From contig JAMXDE010000020.1 in assembly GCA_026770025.1 (NCBI GenBank), positions 868,001-932,000 on the forward strand: 64,000 nt of DNA. The letters run 5' to 3'. Each line of letters begins with the position of its first letter. Within the stretch, counting starts at the first letter, position 1. Shown piece after piece: positions 10,916 through 21,264 of the stretch. The notes under the pieces are model-generated. The model made no database searches and was not told the DNA's origin. It saw only the letters and a program-made list of their open reading frames with translations. Origin of the DNA: Craspedostauros australis (Eukaryota > Bacillariophyta > Bacillariophyceae > Mastogloiales > Achnanthaceae). Position numbers and translations under genes: made by a program.

Positions 10916-12383
10916 GTTCTCAGTAGTACGCTGCACTGCAATGCACAGTCCTGTGGCGTGCGATGGATGATGGAAAATGGCTCCGTTGCCCCGACTTCTT
11001 CTCTTCGCCTGCGTGTTGTGAGAATGGTGGTGTCGCAAGAACAGAGGCTCTCTTGTGGACCTCCACTCGCGCCAGGCAGACGAACAAGCAAGAAGGAATT
11101 GGATCCACAGCAACAACCATCTCCGACGTCCACAGATGTCACTCGACGAAGATCTGGAGGTGGTGCAGCAAGCAAGAAAAGGTGCGATGACGGTTCAGCA
11201 GTCGTGACAAGAAACAGTGTTGTCGAAAGGTCGAAAGGTCGAAGGGGTCGTTCTTTCCAACTAAGTGAACTGACGAATTGCAGACGTATTTGCTCCACTT
11301 CTTTGTTGGATAAACAGGACACCTTCGGTAAAATTGTGAAGGACACACATTGGGACAGTCTAAGGCAAAGGTGACTGAATTCTGACGTTTGCCCGCCGGT
11401 GGAACACTTTTGGTGCGTGGACCATCGTGACCATCTGATCATCTGTGATCGTGGTCTGACAATGGAGAGGGGTCGCCAGCACACATGATTAAGCCTTCAG
11501 TTATTCTGCCGATGTCCACAATGTCAATGATGGAGCGTCATGCCCCTCGTGCACTCGTGCATCCCATGACATAGCGCAGCTTTTACCCATGCCCAGGCAT
11601 GATTCACAGAAATGTTCACACTTCGGAGACGAAAGCCATGTCATCCTTGTCCTCAGCGCGAGCAACGGCCCCTCGAGTTATGACGCACAAACGACGGCCC
11701 AAAATGTGCTCGCGGTGCACCCCACGCAGCGTGGCACGATGTGCGTGGTGGTACGATCATGCCCCATTCGCGCATGTGTCTGAAATCAACCAAGCGTGCG
11801 GCGCAGTGATACTCGAGAAATGCGCAGACTGTCGCAGGCAGAATACGACAATTCGCAAGCGAACTGCTCTACAATGCTCTGCAGTTTGTCACAGATCTCA
11901 GCTACTACGATCTACCCTATGTGCAGGTTCGATTGTGCCCAATTGGTTGGGGCTAGTGCCCTCTCCGTTGGTGGAGAGAGCTAAAACCATCTTCTCTTCC
12001 AACTGTTTGCGACGGCAGCACGAAATGCTGGAGTAGATCGTCTGAGTGGCGTACGATTTTCACGAGCCATGATACCTCTCGCTTCATAATTCGTTGTTGC
12101 CACCAGCGAAGACGCTCAGCATCTCAAGTCTTCACACAGTTAAATCAAGTGCAGCAACCACCACCGTTGACGCGAGATTCTACAGACACATAGTACTCGT
12201 ACTGTCAACCAATTCGCCATCATCCACCGTACCACACTGGCTCTCGCACATTCCGGACCCTCCAACACTCGAAGCAATCTGCCAAACGTCGACACAGATC
12301 GTAGTATCAGTGCCATATTCATACCAGTGCATGCATACCTACTTCACTATACTCCAAAACAGCACGAAACCCAAGCCCCCATC
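10916..12383. other. Divergent intergenic region, 1.5 kb
   Basis: Lies head to head between the FtsH-like gene (minus) and the Patched-like gene (plus) and should contain both promoters. No supported gene or repeat. A minus-strand frame can be extended upstream of 10915, but the added stretch has no transit-peptide or domain character, so I treat it as leader. Confidence 0.55.
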
Positions 12384-15300
12384 ATGACAGACAAGGCACC
12401 CAGCCCATTTACCTCCACAGCGGACGCCGAGATCTGCACGACCAGTCTCGAAAGCTCCTGCAACAACAGCCGTGTTGCGGATGTCTCGCCCCAGCACGAA
12501 ACTGACGCCCCGGCCCAGGTCAAGGTCTGCTTCGCCGGCACGGACCTGATCGACGGCGACGACGAAGAGATGGGTAGAGAAGTCGAGTCTCGACGCCAAC
12601 CCATGCGAGCAAGCTCCTCGTGGCGATGGGACTATATGTCGAGCCGCTCGTTGTCGCCAAGGGATATGGCAGAAGAGGATGATTCTGCACCCATAAGCAC
12701 CCAACCGCGACGCGAATCGTTGATTCGCCGATCTGCGAAGCAACTCACCATGGCCTATCGCTATTCCCGTGGGATTGTGAAAGTCGACGGACTCATTACG
12801 CGCAAGGTGATGATTCCGCTTGCTGGGACGGCCACCAACAACGCAATCTGCTGCATTGCCTTCCTCGCGATCATCAGCATCGCAATCCCTTGCATCTCGG
12901 TTCTCACGGGATCTTTCTATATCAACAACGATGAAATGTCCCTCTGGGCGCCGCTCAACGGCCCAGCGAGGCGCAACAGCGAATGGGTGGACAAGCAGCA
13001 CTTCGGTGCTGCGTCATCCTTCCCCAAGAAACGCATGATCTCCATGATCATCCACACGGACAGCACCGACGACAACATCCTTTCGGTCAATGGCATCAAC
13101 CATGTCTACGACGCCATCCAAGCGATCCAACGCACTGATGCATACCGCACGATGTGCATCGACGTACCACGCCAGCACATGTTGGATAATTCATCATCTG
13201 CAAACGTGGATGAGAACAACGGAGAAACTGGTGACGCGAACACCGCTCTCGCTTCCGGTGACCAAGATTTCTGTATCTTCGTTGGAGTTACCAGATTCTG
13301 GGGACTGCCAGGCAACAGAGCCGCCTTTGAGGCGTACATCGAGTCCGTAGCCGCCTCGATTGACGAAAGCAATGCCAGCAGCGAAGGCGCGGATGCGTAC
13401 GTGATGAATTTGATCAACCAGGATCTCTCCAACACAATCTCCCAAGCGTACTTCCCCGATGGTTTGCATGTGCCACAAATTCGGATCTTCTCGCCGTCAC
13501 CGGTTCATTCTTCTGCAGCAAGCAACGAAGAAGCCGAGAAGCAGGCCCAATCATCCTTGACCTTCCTCAACGCATACAAAATCGAGCTGTACGTGCCTGA
13601 TGTGCTGGATGAAGACAAGTACATGGATCTCGACACGGAGATAACAGATGAGGCCAAGACTCTGGATAGTTATTGGGTGAAGACTGCTGCCGATGCCACG
13701 GCCCAACAAGCAGGCTCCGAAGGCCACGTTTACCGTTGCGAGACGATCACGACCACGAGCATCACGGCGGCGATATTGGAGAGCATGCTTAAGGATATTC
13801 CTCTGGCTGGTGGCGCGTTCGTCCTGATGGGCATCATCGCAACGCTCATCTTCACCCGCTTCGGAAAACACAAGGTCGAACGGTCTCGCTTCGTCCATTC
13901 CAGCGGCATCCTTGGCCTGGGAGCCATGATCACCATCATGCTCAGTGTCATGGCAGGCTACGGCATCAGCAGCCTCTTCCATCTCCCATTCACCACACTG
14001 ACCCTGGTCCTGCCCATCATCATCTTCGGCATCGGTCTTGACGACGCCTTCATCATTTGGGGTGCCTACGAGCGCCAGCTCAACGAGATGACGTACAGCG
14101 AAAGCAAGAACGTCTCGATGGAAGGTCTGGTCGAGGAGATCATCACGGAGACCGGAATGACCATGCTCACTACCACCATGACGAACGTTGCCGCATTCGG
14201 TATCGGCGCGCTGTGCGACGTCCCAGCGATCCGCTGGATGTGCATCTATGCAGCCATCACCATCTTTGTGGACTTCGTGTACCAGATCACCTTCTTCGTG
14301 GCATTGTTGTCCTTGAACCACCGCCGCATCTTGAACCGTCGCTACGATTGCCTCTTCTGCGCCAAGCACCGTCCCGAAGATGTGGCATCGCATGGAGAAA
14401 CATCTGCAACAGGCGTATCCGACTTCGCTGCCTCGTCGGAAAGCGATGATGACACCATTTCGCAATCCTTGGCCAAGAGCGTATCGGCGAAGGAGGAATG
14501 GAACAGAATGGACCAAGGCCTTGACGATTTGCATCGAGACCGCCAGCCGCCCCGCCGCAGATCCCGCCTCAGGCTGGCAGTCAACCAGGATCTCGGCGAC
14601 GTGAAGGACGCTGTTTCGCGGGCACTTCGGCCGAGCCGCGAGCCAAAAAACCATGACGCCGATCTCAATGGCGACGTGGTCGAGCAGCCATGGACCGATC
14701 AGGTCATCAACTCGTACATCGAGCTCCTCCTGCACCCCATCACGAAGGTGCTGGTGCTGTTGGGATTCGCAACTCTCTTTGCGATGGCAGTATGGAACGC
14801 AACGAAGATCGAAAAGGACTTTGACTACACTATGCTCACCCCGAAGGGATCGTACGTCGATCAGTTCATCGAGGCCGAACCGATGTACAGTCCGACGGCT
14901 CTGGCCGGTCTTTCCCACTTCTACTTCCGCGACATCGATGTCTCCGACCCCAGCATCCAGAAGCAGATGTACGACTTCATCGACGACATGGTGCACAATC
15001 ATCCGTTCGTCGTTGGACCTCCAGCCGCGTTCTGGCTGACGGATTTCTTGGCGTACCGCAACGAGACCGATGCCGACATGCCAGGTCGCACATTCAACGA
15101 AGCCTTGGACGACTTTCTCTCCATCGAGTCCTACGGAAGGGTGCACACCAACAACTTGGTGCGCAACCCAACCACAGGAGAGATCGAAGCATCGAGAACA
15201 GAATTCGTGTACAACATCACTATGAACGAACCAAAATACCAGGAGAGGATCTACGCCAAGCAGCTCGAAATTGCAGCGCGGCAGCCGCTCAATCAGCAGA

Positions 15301-16193
15301 GCAGTGATGACAAGATGTTCACATCGACCCGCTGGTATCTCATCTGGGCTCACTTTGTGAGCATGGACAGGGTTGTGATCTACACGCTTGTTGCTGGACT
15401 GATTGCGATTCTGGTCGTTACAAGCCTCGCTTTGCCGCACCCGTCTGGCCCTTTCCTCGCCGTCACGGTCACAGCCATGGTCGATGTCTGCCTCATCGGC
15501 GTCATTCCGTGGGCTGGCTTTGCCCTCAACTCGTTGACGGTAATTTTTGTGGTCATGGCAGTTGGCTTCGGTAAGTGAATGCAAATGCGGGATGTTTCGT
15601 ATCGATTTGTGTTTCCTTCGCAAGGGGGCTGCGAGACAAATACGAATGGCGACGAAGGCATAACCCGCTGCGTCCAAACTCAGCGAAGATCTCACATTTT
15701 GGTCCCCTCCTCTCTGTCTTTGTGTCCAAACAATCATCACAACGAATTCCTGTTTCTTCTTCTGTATCCGTACTCCACGTACTCTATTCCGTTCCATTTC
15801 GTCTCGTGTTCGCCTTTCTCTCATGCTTGTGTGGTGCGCGTATCCATATGCACTGGCACAATACGCACCGCTTCATCTATTCCCATAGCTGTCGATTTCA
15901 ACGTCCATCTCATCCACGGCTACCTCAACGCGCCAAACCGCAATGCTGATGGTAGCGTTGCGTCACGAGAGGATCGTGTGCGCCATGTGCTGCAGCACGT
16001 TGGCGGGTCCGTCCTCCTGGGTGGGGCGTCCTCACTCATCGCATTCTGTGCCCTGGGACTGTCGTCATCGACGCTGTTTTGGCAGTTCTTCGTCATGCTC
16101 ATCTCCTTGGTGTTGTTGGGAATGGGACACGGCCTCGTCTTCCTCCCTGTCCTCTTGACTTACATCGGCCCATACGACTTGCACATGTACTAA
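12384..16193 (+). CDS. Patched/NPC1-like RND-superfamily membrane protein with sterol-sensing-type domain
   Basis: Two exons, 12384-15570 and 15889-16193, give 1163 residues. Donor GTAAGT at 15571 and acceptor ATAG at 15885-15888, phase 1; the join restores VMAVGFAVDFNVHLIHGYL, the family's second-half motif. Architecture: cytosolic N-terminus, TM1 (about 150-180), large lumenal loop 1, five-helix sterol-sensing-like block (about 465-650) with FGIGLDDAF near 550, a cytosolic linker, TM7 (about 785-805), loop 2, and five C-terminal helices (about 1005-1160). Both RND proton-relay positions (GxxxD type) are present. Patched, NPC1 and Dispatched homologues move sterols or other lipids across or within membranes; substrate here unknown. 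The N-terminal 130 residues are charged and Ser-rich without a signal peptide. Confidence 0.85.
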
Positions 16194-16216
16194 ACTCTAG
16201 AGGAGAGGAGGGCAGA

Positions 16217-16247
<31 letters not shown>

Positions 16248-17540
16248 GGAGTATTCCGCAAGTGCATGGTATTGTAGCATGGCACGAAACACGCAGAGCA
16301 GCAACTCATTCACATGTGCAATACCATTCTTCCGGATGACACACGAAGAGAAGGAGCTCAAAGCACGGATGCTGCTGAGAGAGCAGGAATTTCGCACACT
16401 GTACAACTGTTCCATTAACTGTACTAGTACAATCTACACAAGATACACCATTCTCTACTCTATTGCTGGTAGGACTGCTCTGGCCAGGACAAGTAGTTGA
16501 GTTGAGTTGAGTTGAAGCGCTCGCAGAATACACAGAAGCACTCGACCACACAGCAGAGCAGAGCTGAGCAGAGCAGCGTATCATGTTCCTGGATGATGTG
16601 TGTTCGTTGCGGCGAGAACCTCCGTAGTCACATTTTGTCCGTGTCCGAGTTCCTGTCCTCCAAAGGACTGAATCGACCAAAACACTGAATTTATTAAATA
16701 ACTAATACTCCGTCTGTATTTCAAACGTCCAAGTGCCGTTAATTGCTTACGTCATCTTGCGACATGATCCTTCTTCCAGAAGATCGCATCAGAACTCCAG
16801 GAGGCGAGGTGGGCGAGGAGAACTTGTTCTTGGCACGCAAATGCAAACGAACCATCACTGGTGCCACAGCTGCAATGACACGCAAGAATCCACAAGGGGG
16901 CGACGCTGCAACGGAATTGCAGAGATCGTTCCGTCTGGTGTCCCAAACCTCCAGCCGAGCGAATTTCGCGCCATCCTTGTGACGTTTTTCTGTGGAGAGC
17001 GTGCGCCAAGACGCCACAGACCGCGAGGCAGTCCCATTTTTGCGAGTGCAATTGCAGCCGCAGTCGTGATGCGCATCATCGGTGGCACTCTGGATGCCCT
17101 GCGTCTCGTTAACATCGTGCAATCAGCAGGTGTCATCAATCAATTAATCAACAGCATCAACTCAAAATTAGAGCAGTAAACAGGTGCGATACATCAGAGT
17201 GAAGCAGTGAAGAGAAGAGCACCACATTGCAATTGCCGCAACGACAAAGTGTTTTTTGGAGCAACGAGGTGGAAGAAACACGAGACGACCAGAATACTCC
17301 GCGAAGAACCGCAACGAGAAAGAGAGAGAGAGACCAAGAAGGAAAGAAGAAAAACGAAACGAACTGAGATCCTCCTCACAATTCACGATCGGAGCCTTTT
17401 GTTCCTGTTCCGACTGCTCCAGGAGACTCCTTGCTCTTCCATCCGTCCTTCCACCACCGTTTCATCCACAGAGACATCGCAAACCCAAACGCAACCCAAC
17501 AGCACATACTACGCGATCGTATAATACCAATAGAGACATC
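16194..17540. other. Intergenic, 1.35 kb, with a CT microsatellite
   Basis: A perfect (CT)14 tract lies at 16220-16247, just after the Patched-like stop. Short GTTGA repeats occur near 16498-16515. The frame entering the small heat-shock gene is open upstream from 17256 but encodes Arg/Glu/Lys-rich low complexity and is probably leader. No gene supported. Confidence 0.6.
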
Positions 17541-18395
17541 ATGATCACGACACACACAACGCACGCACATGCACATGGACTGCTTACCCCACACCAGTAC
17601 TTGCATGAAGACAGCAGCATGAACATGGACACATGCTCCAGCACATTCTCGAACACAAATCCAACCAAGCACTGTTACTCGAACACATTCAACATGCCAT
17701 CATTCGACGTTGTCCCAAACGACGAGGCTGCCGACATGCCAGCATCGCAGACGTCTCCTTCATCCCGACACTCGCAAGACGAGAGACACCAACACTCAAG
17801 CAATCGCAGCAACAACAGCAGCGGCAATGCCACGCGCCGCAACAAACGACGCAACCCTTTTGATGTCATGGAATCGGAACCAATGCCAACGCCTGCTGCC
17901 AACTCCCAGTTTTCCAACCACCAGCAGCGACAGCGACGGCAGCATCCAAGCAATGGCAGCACAAGCAGCACCAGCACGAGTTTCACCAACTTTGACGCAG
18001 AACTCGTGGAGGACCCCGTCACCCATCCCTCCATCGATGTGCAAGAGGATTCGACCAGCATCTACGTCTCCATGGACCTCCCAGGCGTCCTGGCCAAGGA
18101 CATGCAGGTTGCCGTGCAGAACAACCTGCTCTGCATCTCCGGCGTCCGCAGTCACCGACCCATGCACGCCAATCGCAACGCGCAAGTCTGCAAGAAGCAA
18201 CGATTTTCCAGACGGTTTGCTATCAACACAGATGTCATCGAAATATCGCGCGCCACCGCCAATCTCATGAATGGCGTTTTGATTCTCTATGCCCCCAAGA
18301 AGCACAGGGCCACCAACACAATGCGCATCCCGGTGTCGGAGATCCCGCAGGAACAGTTCCTTGCCAACTGCGCACCATTATCGCAGCTTCACTGA
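17541..18395 (+). CDS. Small heat-shock protein (Hsp20/alpha-crystallin family)
   Basis: 284 residues from the ATG at 17541. The N-terminal half is long, His/Asn/Ser-rich and disordered. The alpha-crystallin domain spans about 165-265: it opens with PSIDVQEDSTSIYVSMDLPG, continues through a KQRFSRRFAI strand, and closes with the conserved A-x-x-x-N-G-V-L turn (ATANLMNGVLILYAPK). The C-terminus contains RIPV, an I-x-V anchor that normally mediates oligomer assembly. ATP-independent holdase, probably cytosolic or nuclear; no transit peptide is evident. The domain is distinct but the N-terminus is longer than in plant class I proteins. I could not pick out a convincing heat-shock element upstream. 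Confidence 0.85.
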   Translation: MITTHTTHAHAHGLLTPHQYLHEDSSMNMDTCSSTFSNTNPTKHCYSNTFNMPSFDVVPNDEAADMPASQTSPSSRHSQDERHQHSSNRSNNSSGNATRRNKRRNPFDVMESEPMPTPAANSQFSNHQQRQRRQHPSNGSTSSTSTSFTNFDAELVEDPVTHPSIDVQEDSTSIYVSMDLPGVLAKDMQVAVQNNLLCISGVRSHRPMHANRNAQVCKKQRFSRRFAINTDVIEISRATANLMNGVLILYAPKKHRATNTMRIPVSEIPQEQFLANCAPLSQLH

Positions 18396-19347
18396 GCTCT
18401 GCATTTTCAGGATCTGTCCTGGCACCAACACGGTTCAAGGACAGAGCCCAGCCGCAGCTGTCGCGTTCTATCAAGAGAGAGTGAGAGCAAAGCGGCATTT
18501 TTCCAATCACTGATTCCCAAACACGCAGCCTGCGTGATCGCAACAGGCGACCTTCGAAGAAGAAAAAGGAACAAACACCACGAAACACCCTTCCACTCTT
18601 CGAAACACCGTTTGGATGTAATCGTCGTTCGCGATTGCAACCAAGATCTTTTTACCACCCATTTCTCCTCCGCTTTTCGGTGCAGCACAGCGAACTCTCT
18701 CTACAGACAGAGTACTACACGCACATCGCTGCGCCCAACTGAGCGAGAGGAGCACTTCCATCCATCCATTCATCAACCAATTCATTAGCTAACCACACCA
18801 AATTTAGGCTTCTACTGGTCCTCTATCTGCTCTGGCAAGCAACCACTGATCCGTACGATTGTCTGTCTGTGTGGAGCACTTCATCAGCCAAGTTGACCAC
18901 CCTCCCTTGTTCGTCTTCCACAATGGGCTGCAAACATCTGTAAAAAATGATCGTTTCTACCCTCATGATTGTAGCCTGAGGTGATGCCGAGAAAGATTCC
19001 AAACAGATTCCTCGCTCACAAAACAACCACACAACGGAACAACAACATGGGGAGAAGCGACACAATCGGGCGAGAGGTGCTCTGAGATTGTGCTACCCGC
19101 CTTCTTTGTCCTTCGTGCTTCTCTGTGTTGCATGGGTCGACGTCATCATCGTTCCGCACTCGCAGACGCAATCTCTGGAGCATCACATTGTATGCACGCA
19201 CAGATGCTGTCAGCATAATGCTCCTCCACAACAGTGACATCAGCTTCATCAACAAGCAGAGCTCCTACTCTTCCTACAAGATCACTCTCGCATCAATTAC
19301 GGACGTATAATACAGAGAATACAATCAAAGCAGCAACGACGACGACA
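18396..19347. other. Intergenic, 0.95 kb
   Basis: No supported coding region. Could conceal a small upstream exon of the phosphatase gene that follows, but I found no ATG-plus-donor combination with signal-peptide character that I trust. Confidence 0.45.
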
Positions 19348-20946
19348 ATGACGGCCACGAAACATCATGTGTTCTTGGTGCGCCATTGCGTTCGGTCCAC
19401 AAAAGACGAAGTCAACCTGTGGCAGGATGGCAACAGACGCAATAACAACGACAATGATGATGATGATGATGATGATGAGCACGTCAAGATGAAGATTCCG
19501 TTGCAGAATTTCACGGCAAGTCCAATGCCAAGATGGAACACACCGAGCATGTGGTGCACACAACAGGGATTGCGATGGACGCAGAAGATCGGCGCTGAGA
19601 TTCTCCGGACGAAGATCCTCGATCCATCGCACAACATCCGCATCCAGTTTGTGACGGACGAATCGGAACGTGATGTCCAAACCGCCTTCGCGCTGATGCA
19701 GGGCATGAAGTATGCGGCAGGATCCGTGCGGATCGAGGGAATGCAAAATCTTCTGTACGATAAGGTCGTCTTCAAGCCAATCGAAGGGGATCAACCCTTT
19801 TGCAAGTTAGAGTACACGCCGGATCGTCTCAAAGCCAACGTTGAACACCGATTGCAGAAGGTGCCACCACCACCCAAAGGTTTGGGATACGTCCTTAGGC
19901 TCCTCGATGAGCGCGGCGGGATTGGGGCAGCCGGCTCATTAGTGGATATGGGCACGGACCTCGTGCTGAGCGCCTCATCCAACTACACCAAACTCGCCGG
20001 CCCCGTCAACGTCGTCAAACTGTTCGCACAATGCGCATTCTATTCCCGCGCCGGCGGCATCGACCCGCCCTTCCTGCCTGATCTGACAACCGACGAAGTC
20101 TACGAGCTGGTAGAATGGATCCAGTGGACGCGCAGCATCCTGGAGGTGGATAACGTCCGCGCGACGTCGGTGGGATCCGTCGTGGCGAATGCCGTCCTCT
20201 CCACGCTGCGACGCGGCTTTTATTCTCGGCGCGACCCACAAGACATCGATGATCACTACGACACCAAGGTGACCATCTTCGTCGGACACGACGGCGATTT
20301 GGATCGATTGGCGTCGGCATTGCGATTGCGTTGGAAGCTCAATCGGCCCTACCGATCTGGCAACGAAGATGACGTTGTGGGAAAGTACGTGTCAACGCCA
20401 CCCAATGTGGCTCTGCACTTTTCGCATGTGTCCTCTGATGATGTACCACCATCCGTGGAGATGTCGTTGATTTACCCAGTCTTCTTTGGAATGGGTGACA
20501 GGGGAAACGAGACTTTCAAGCAACCGCGAGTGCTGCTGCAACAGGTGCCGGTCCAGTTCGATCCGCCATTCTCCAATGCCAGCGTCAAGTACACGACCAA
20601 CAGCACCATCCTCACTCCAGATGAGAGGGACGGCCCACCCGGTCTATTGTTTGACATGCTCGACAGACGATTGAAGGAATCGCTTCAGAAGTATCCAGAG
20701 GGCATGGAATGCTACGCAAAATCATTTGATCAGATGGGCGTTCGAAGCAGCACGCCATCATCACCGGACGAAACAATGAACATCTTCGCATTCGTGTTTG
20801 GTGTGGCAGTCGTCGTGCTTGCTGTGGCTGCCCTGTTGGCATCAGGCAAGAAATGGTGTTTCCGATCTCACCGTACACAATACGTCTCCACAGAGATGGC
20901 AGACACAGCATCGAAGGCCACAGACGTTGACACACAGGTTGTGTGA
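19348..20946 (+). CDS. Histidine acid phosphatase family protein with C-terminal membrane anchor
   Basis: 532 residues from the ATG at 19348; the frame is open further upstream only through a GTG start. The fold's landmarks are present: LVRHCVRS at about residues 10-17 (nucleophile His; family consensus RHGxR), ESERDVQTAFALMQGM (second conserved Arg, about 104-119), and FVGHDGDLDRL (HD proton donor, about 311-321). A poly-Asp/Asn insert follows the first motif. Near the C-terminus a hydrophobic helix (FVFGVAVVVLAVAALLA) is followed by Lys/Arg and a 30-residue tail. The catalytic motif starts right at the N-terminus and no signal peptide is seen, which is odd for a protein with Asn-x-Ser/Thr sites and a type I-like anchor; an unseen 5' exon is possible. 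Likely removes phosphate from small esters at a membrane surface; substrate unknown. Confidence 0.75.
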   Translation: MTATKHHVFLVRHCVRSTKDEVNLWQDGNRRNNNDNDDDDDDDEHVKMKIPLQNFTASPMPRWNTPSMWCTQQGLRWTQKIGAEILRTKILDPSHNIRIQFVTDESERDVQTAFALMQGMKYAAGSVRIEGMQNLLYDKVVFKPIEGDQPFCKLEYTPDRLKANVEHRLQKVPPPPKGLGYVLRLLDERGGIGAAGSLVDMGTDLVLSASSNYTKLAGPVNVVKLFAQCAFYSRAGGIDPPFLPDLTTDEVYELVEWIQWTRSILEVDNVRATSVGSVVANAVLSTLRRGFYSRRDPQDIDDHYDTKVTIFVGHDGDLDRLASALRLRWKLNRPYRSGNEDDVVGKYVSTPPNVALHFSHVSSDDVPPSVEMSLIYPVFFGMGDRGNETFKQPRVLLQQVPVQFDPPFSNASVKYTTNSTILTPDERDGPPGLLFDMLDRRLKESLQKYPEGMECYAKSFDQMGVRSSTPSSPDETMNIFAFVFGVAVVVLAVAALLASGKKWCFRSHRTQYVSTEMADTASKATDVDTQVV

Positions 20947-21264
20947 TCACTGGTCATCGCAATGAGAAGCATTTTGTTCAAAGAAGTGTTAATGGTACAT
21001 AAAGTAAACTAAACAAAACTAACCACAGTGTACAGATTAATTTCGTATGAAGCACAATGCTCGCAAGTCATGTGCCTCGCAAAGGCGGCATTGCCGTCGC
21101 ATCTGGGATGGTTATCCGTGTGACCAACCATCTCCAAAGGTTCTCACTCTCTTTTCATCTTTGCAAGTAGTCCTGATCCATCCATGTGCGCATAAGCGAA
21201 GACGAACGATCGAGCACAGCACTTCACGGAGATGCTGAAAGTGATGAACTGCACCATGGTACAA
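20947..21264. other. Short intergenic spacer between convergent genes
   Basis: AT-rich, about 320 bp; holds the 3' ends of the phosphatase (plus) and PT-repeat protein (minus) genes. Nothing else seen. Confidence 0.6.

Noticed and set aside
10918-11116. 67-residue N-terminal extension of the FtsH-like protein
   Set aside because: Would bury the hydrophobic leader internally; the ATG at 10915 places it at the N-terminus as expected.
13551-15824. 757-codon open frame on the minus strand
   Set aside because: Antisense to the Patched-like gene; created by codon bias of the real gene, with His/Val/Asp-rich composition and no domain.
16733-17179. 148-codon plus-strand and 127-codon minus-strand frames
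   Set aside because: Equally open on both strands, no motif, no splice partners; treated as non-coding.
17256-17540. N-terminal extension of the small heat-shock protein
   Set aside because: Arg/Glu/Lys-rich low complexity without targeting character; the ATG at 17541 gives a conventional protein.
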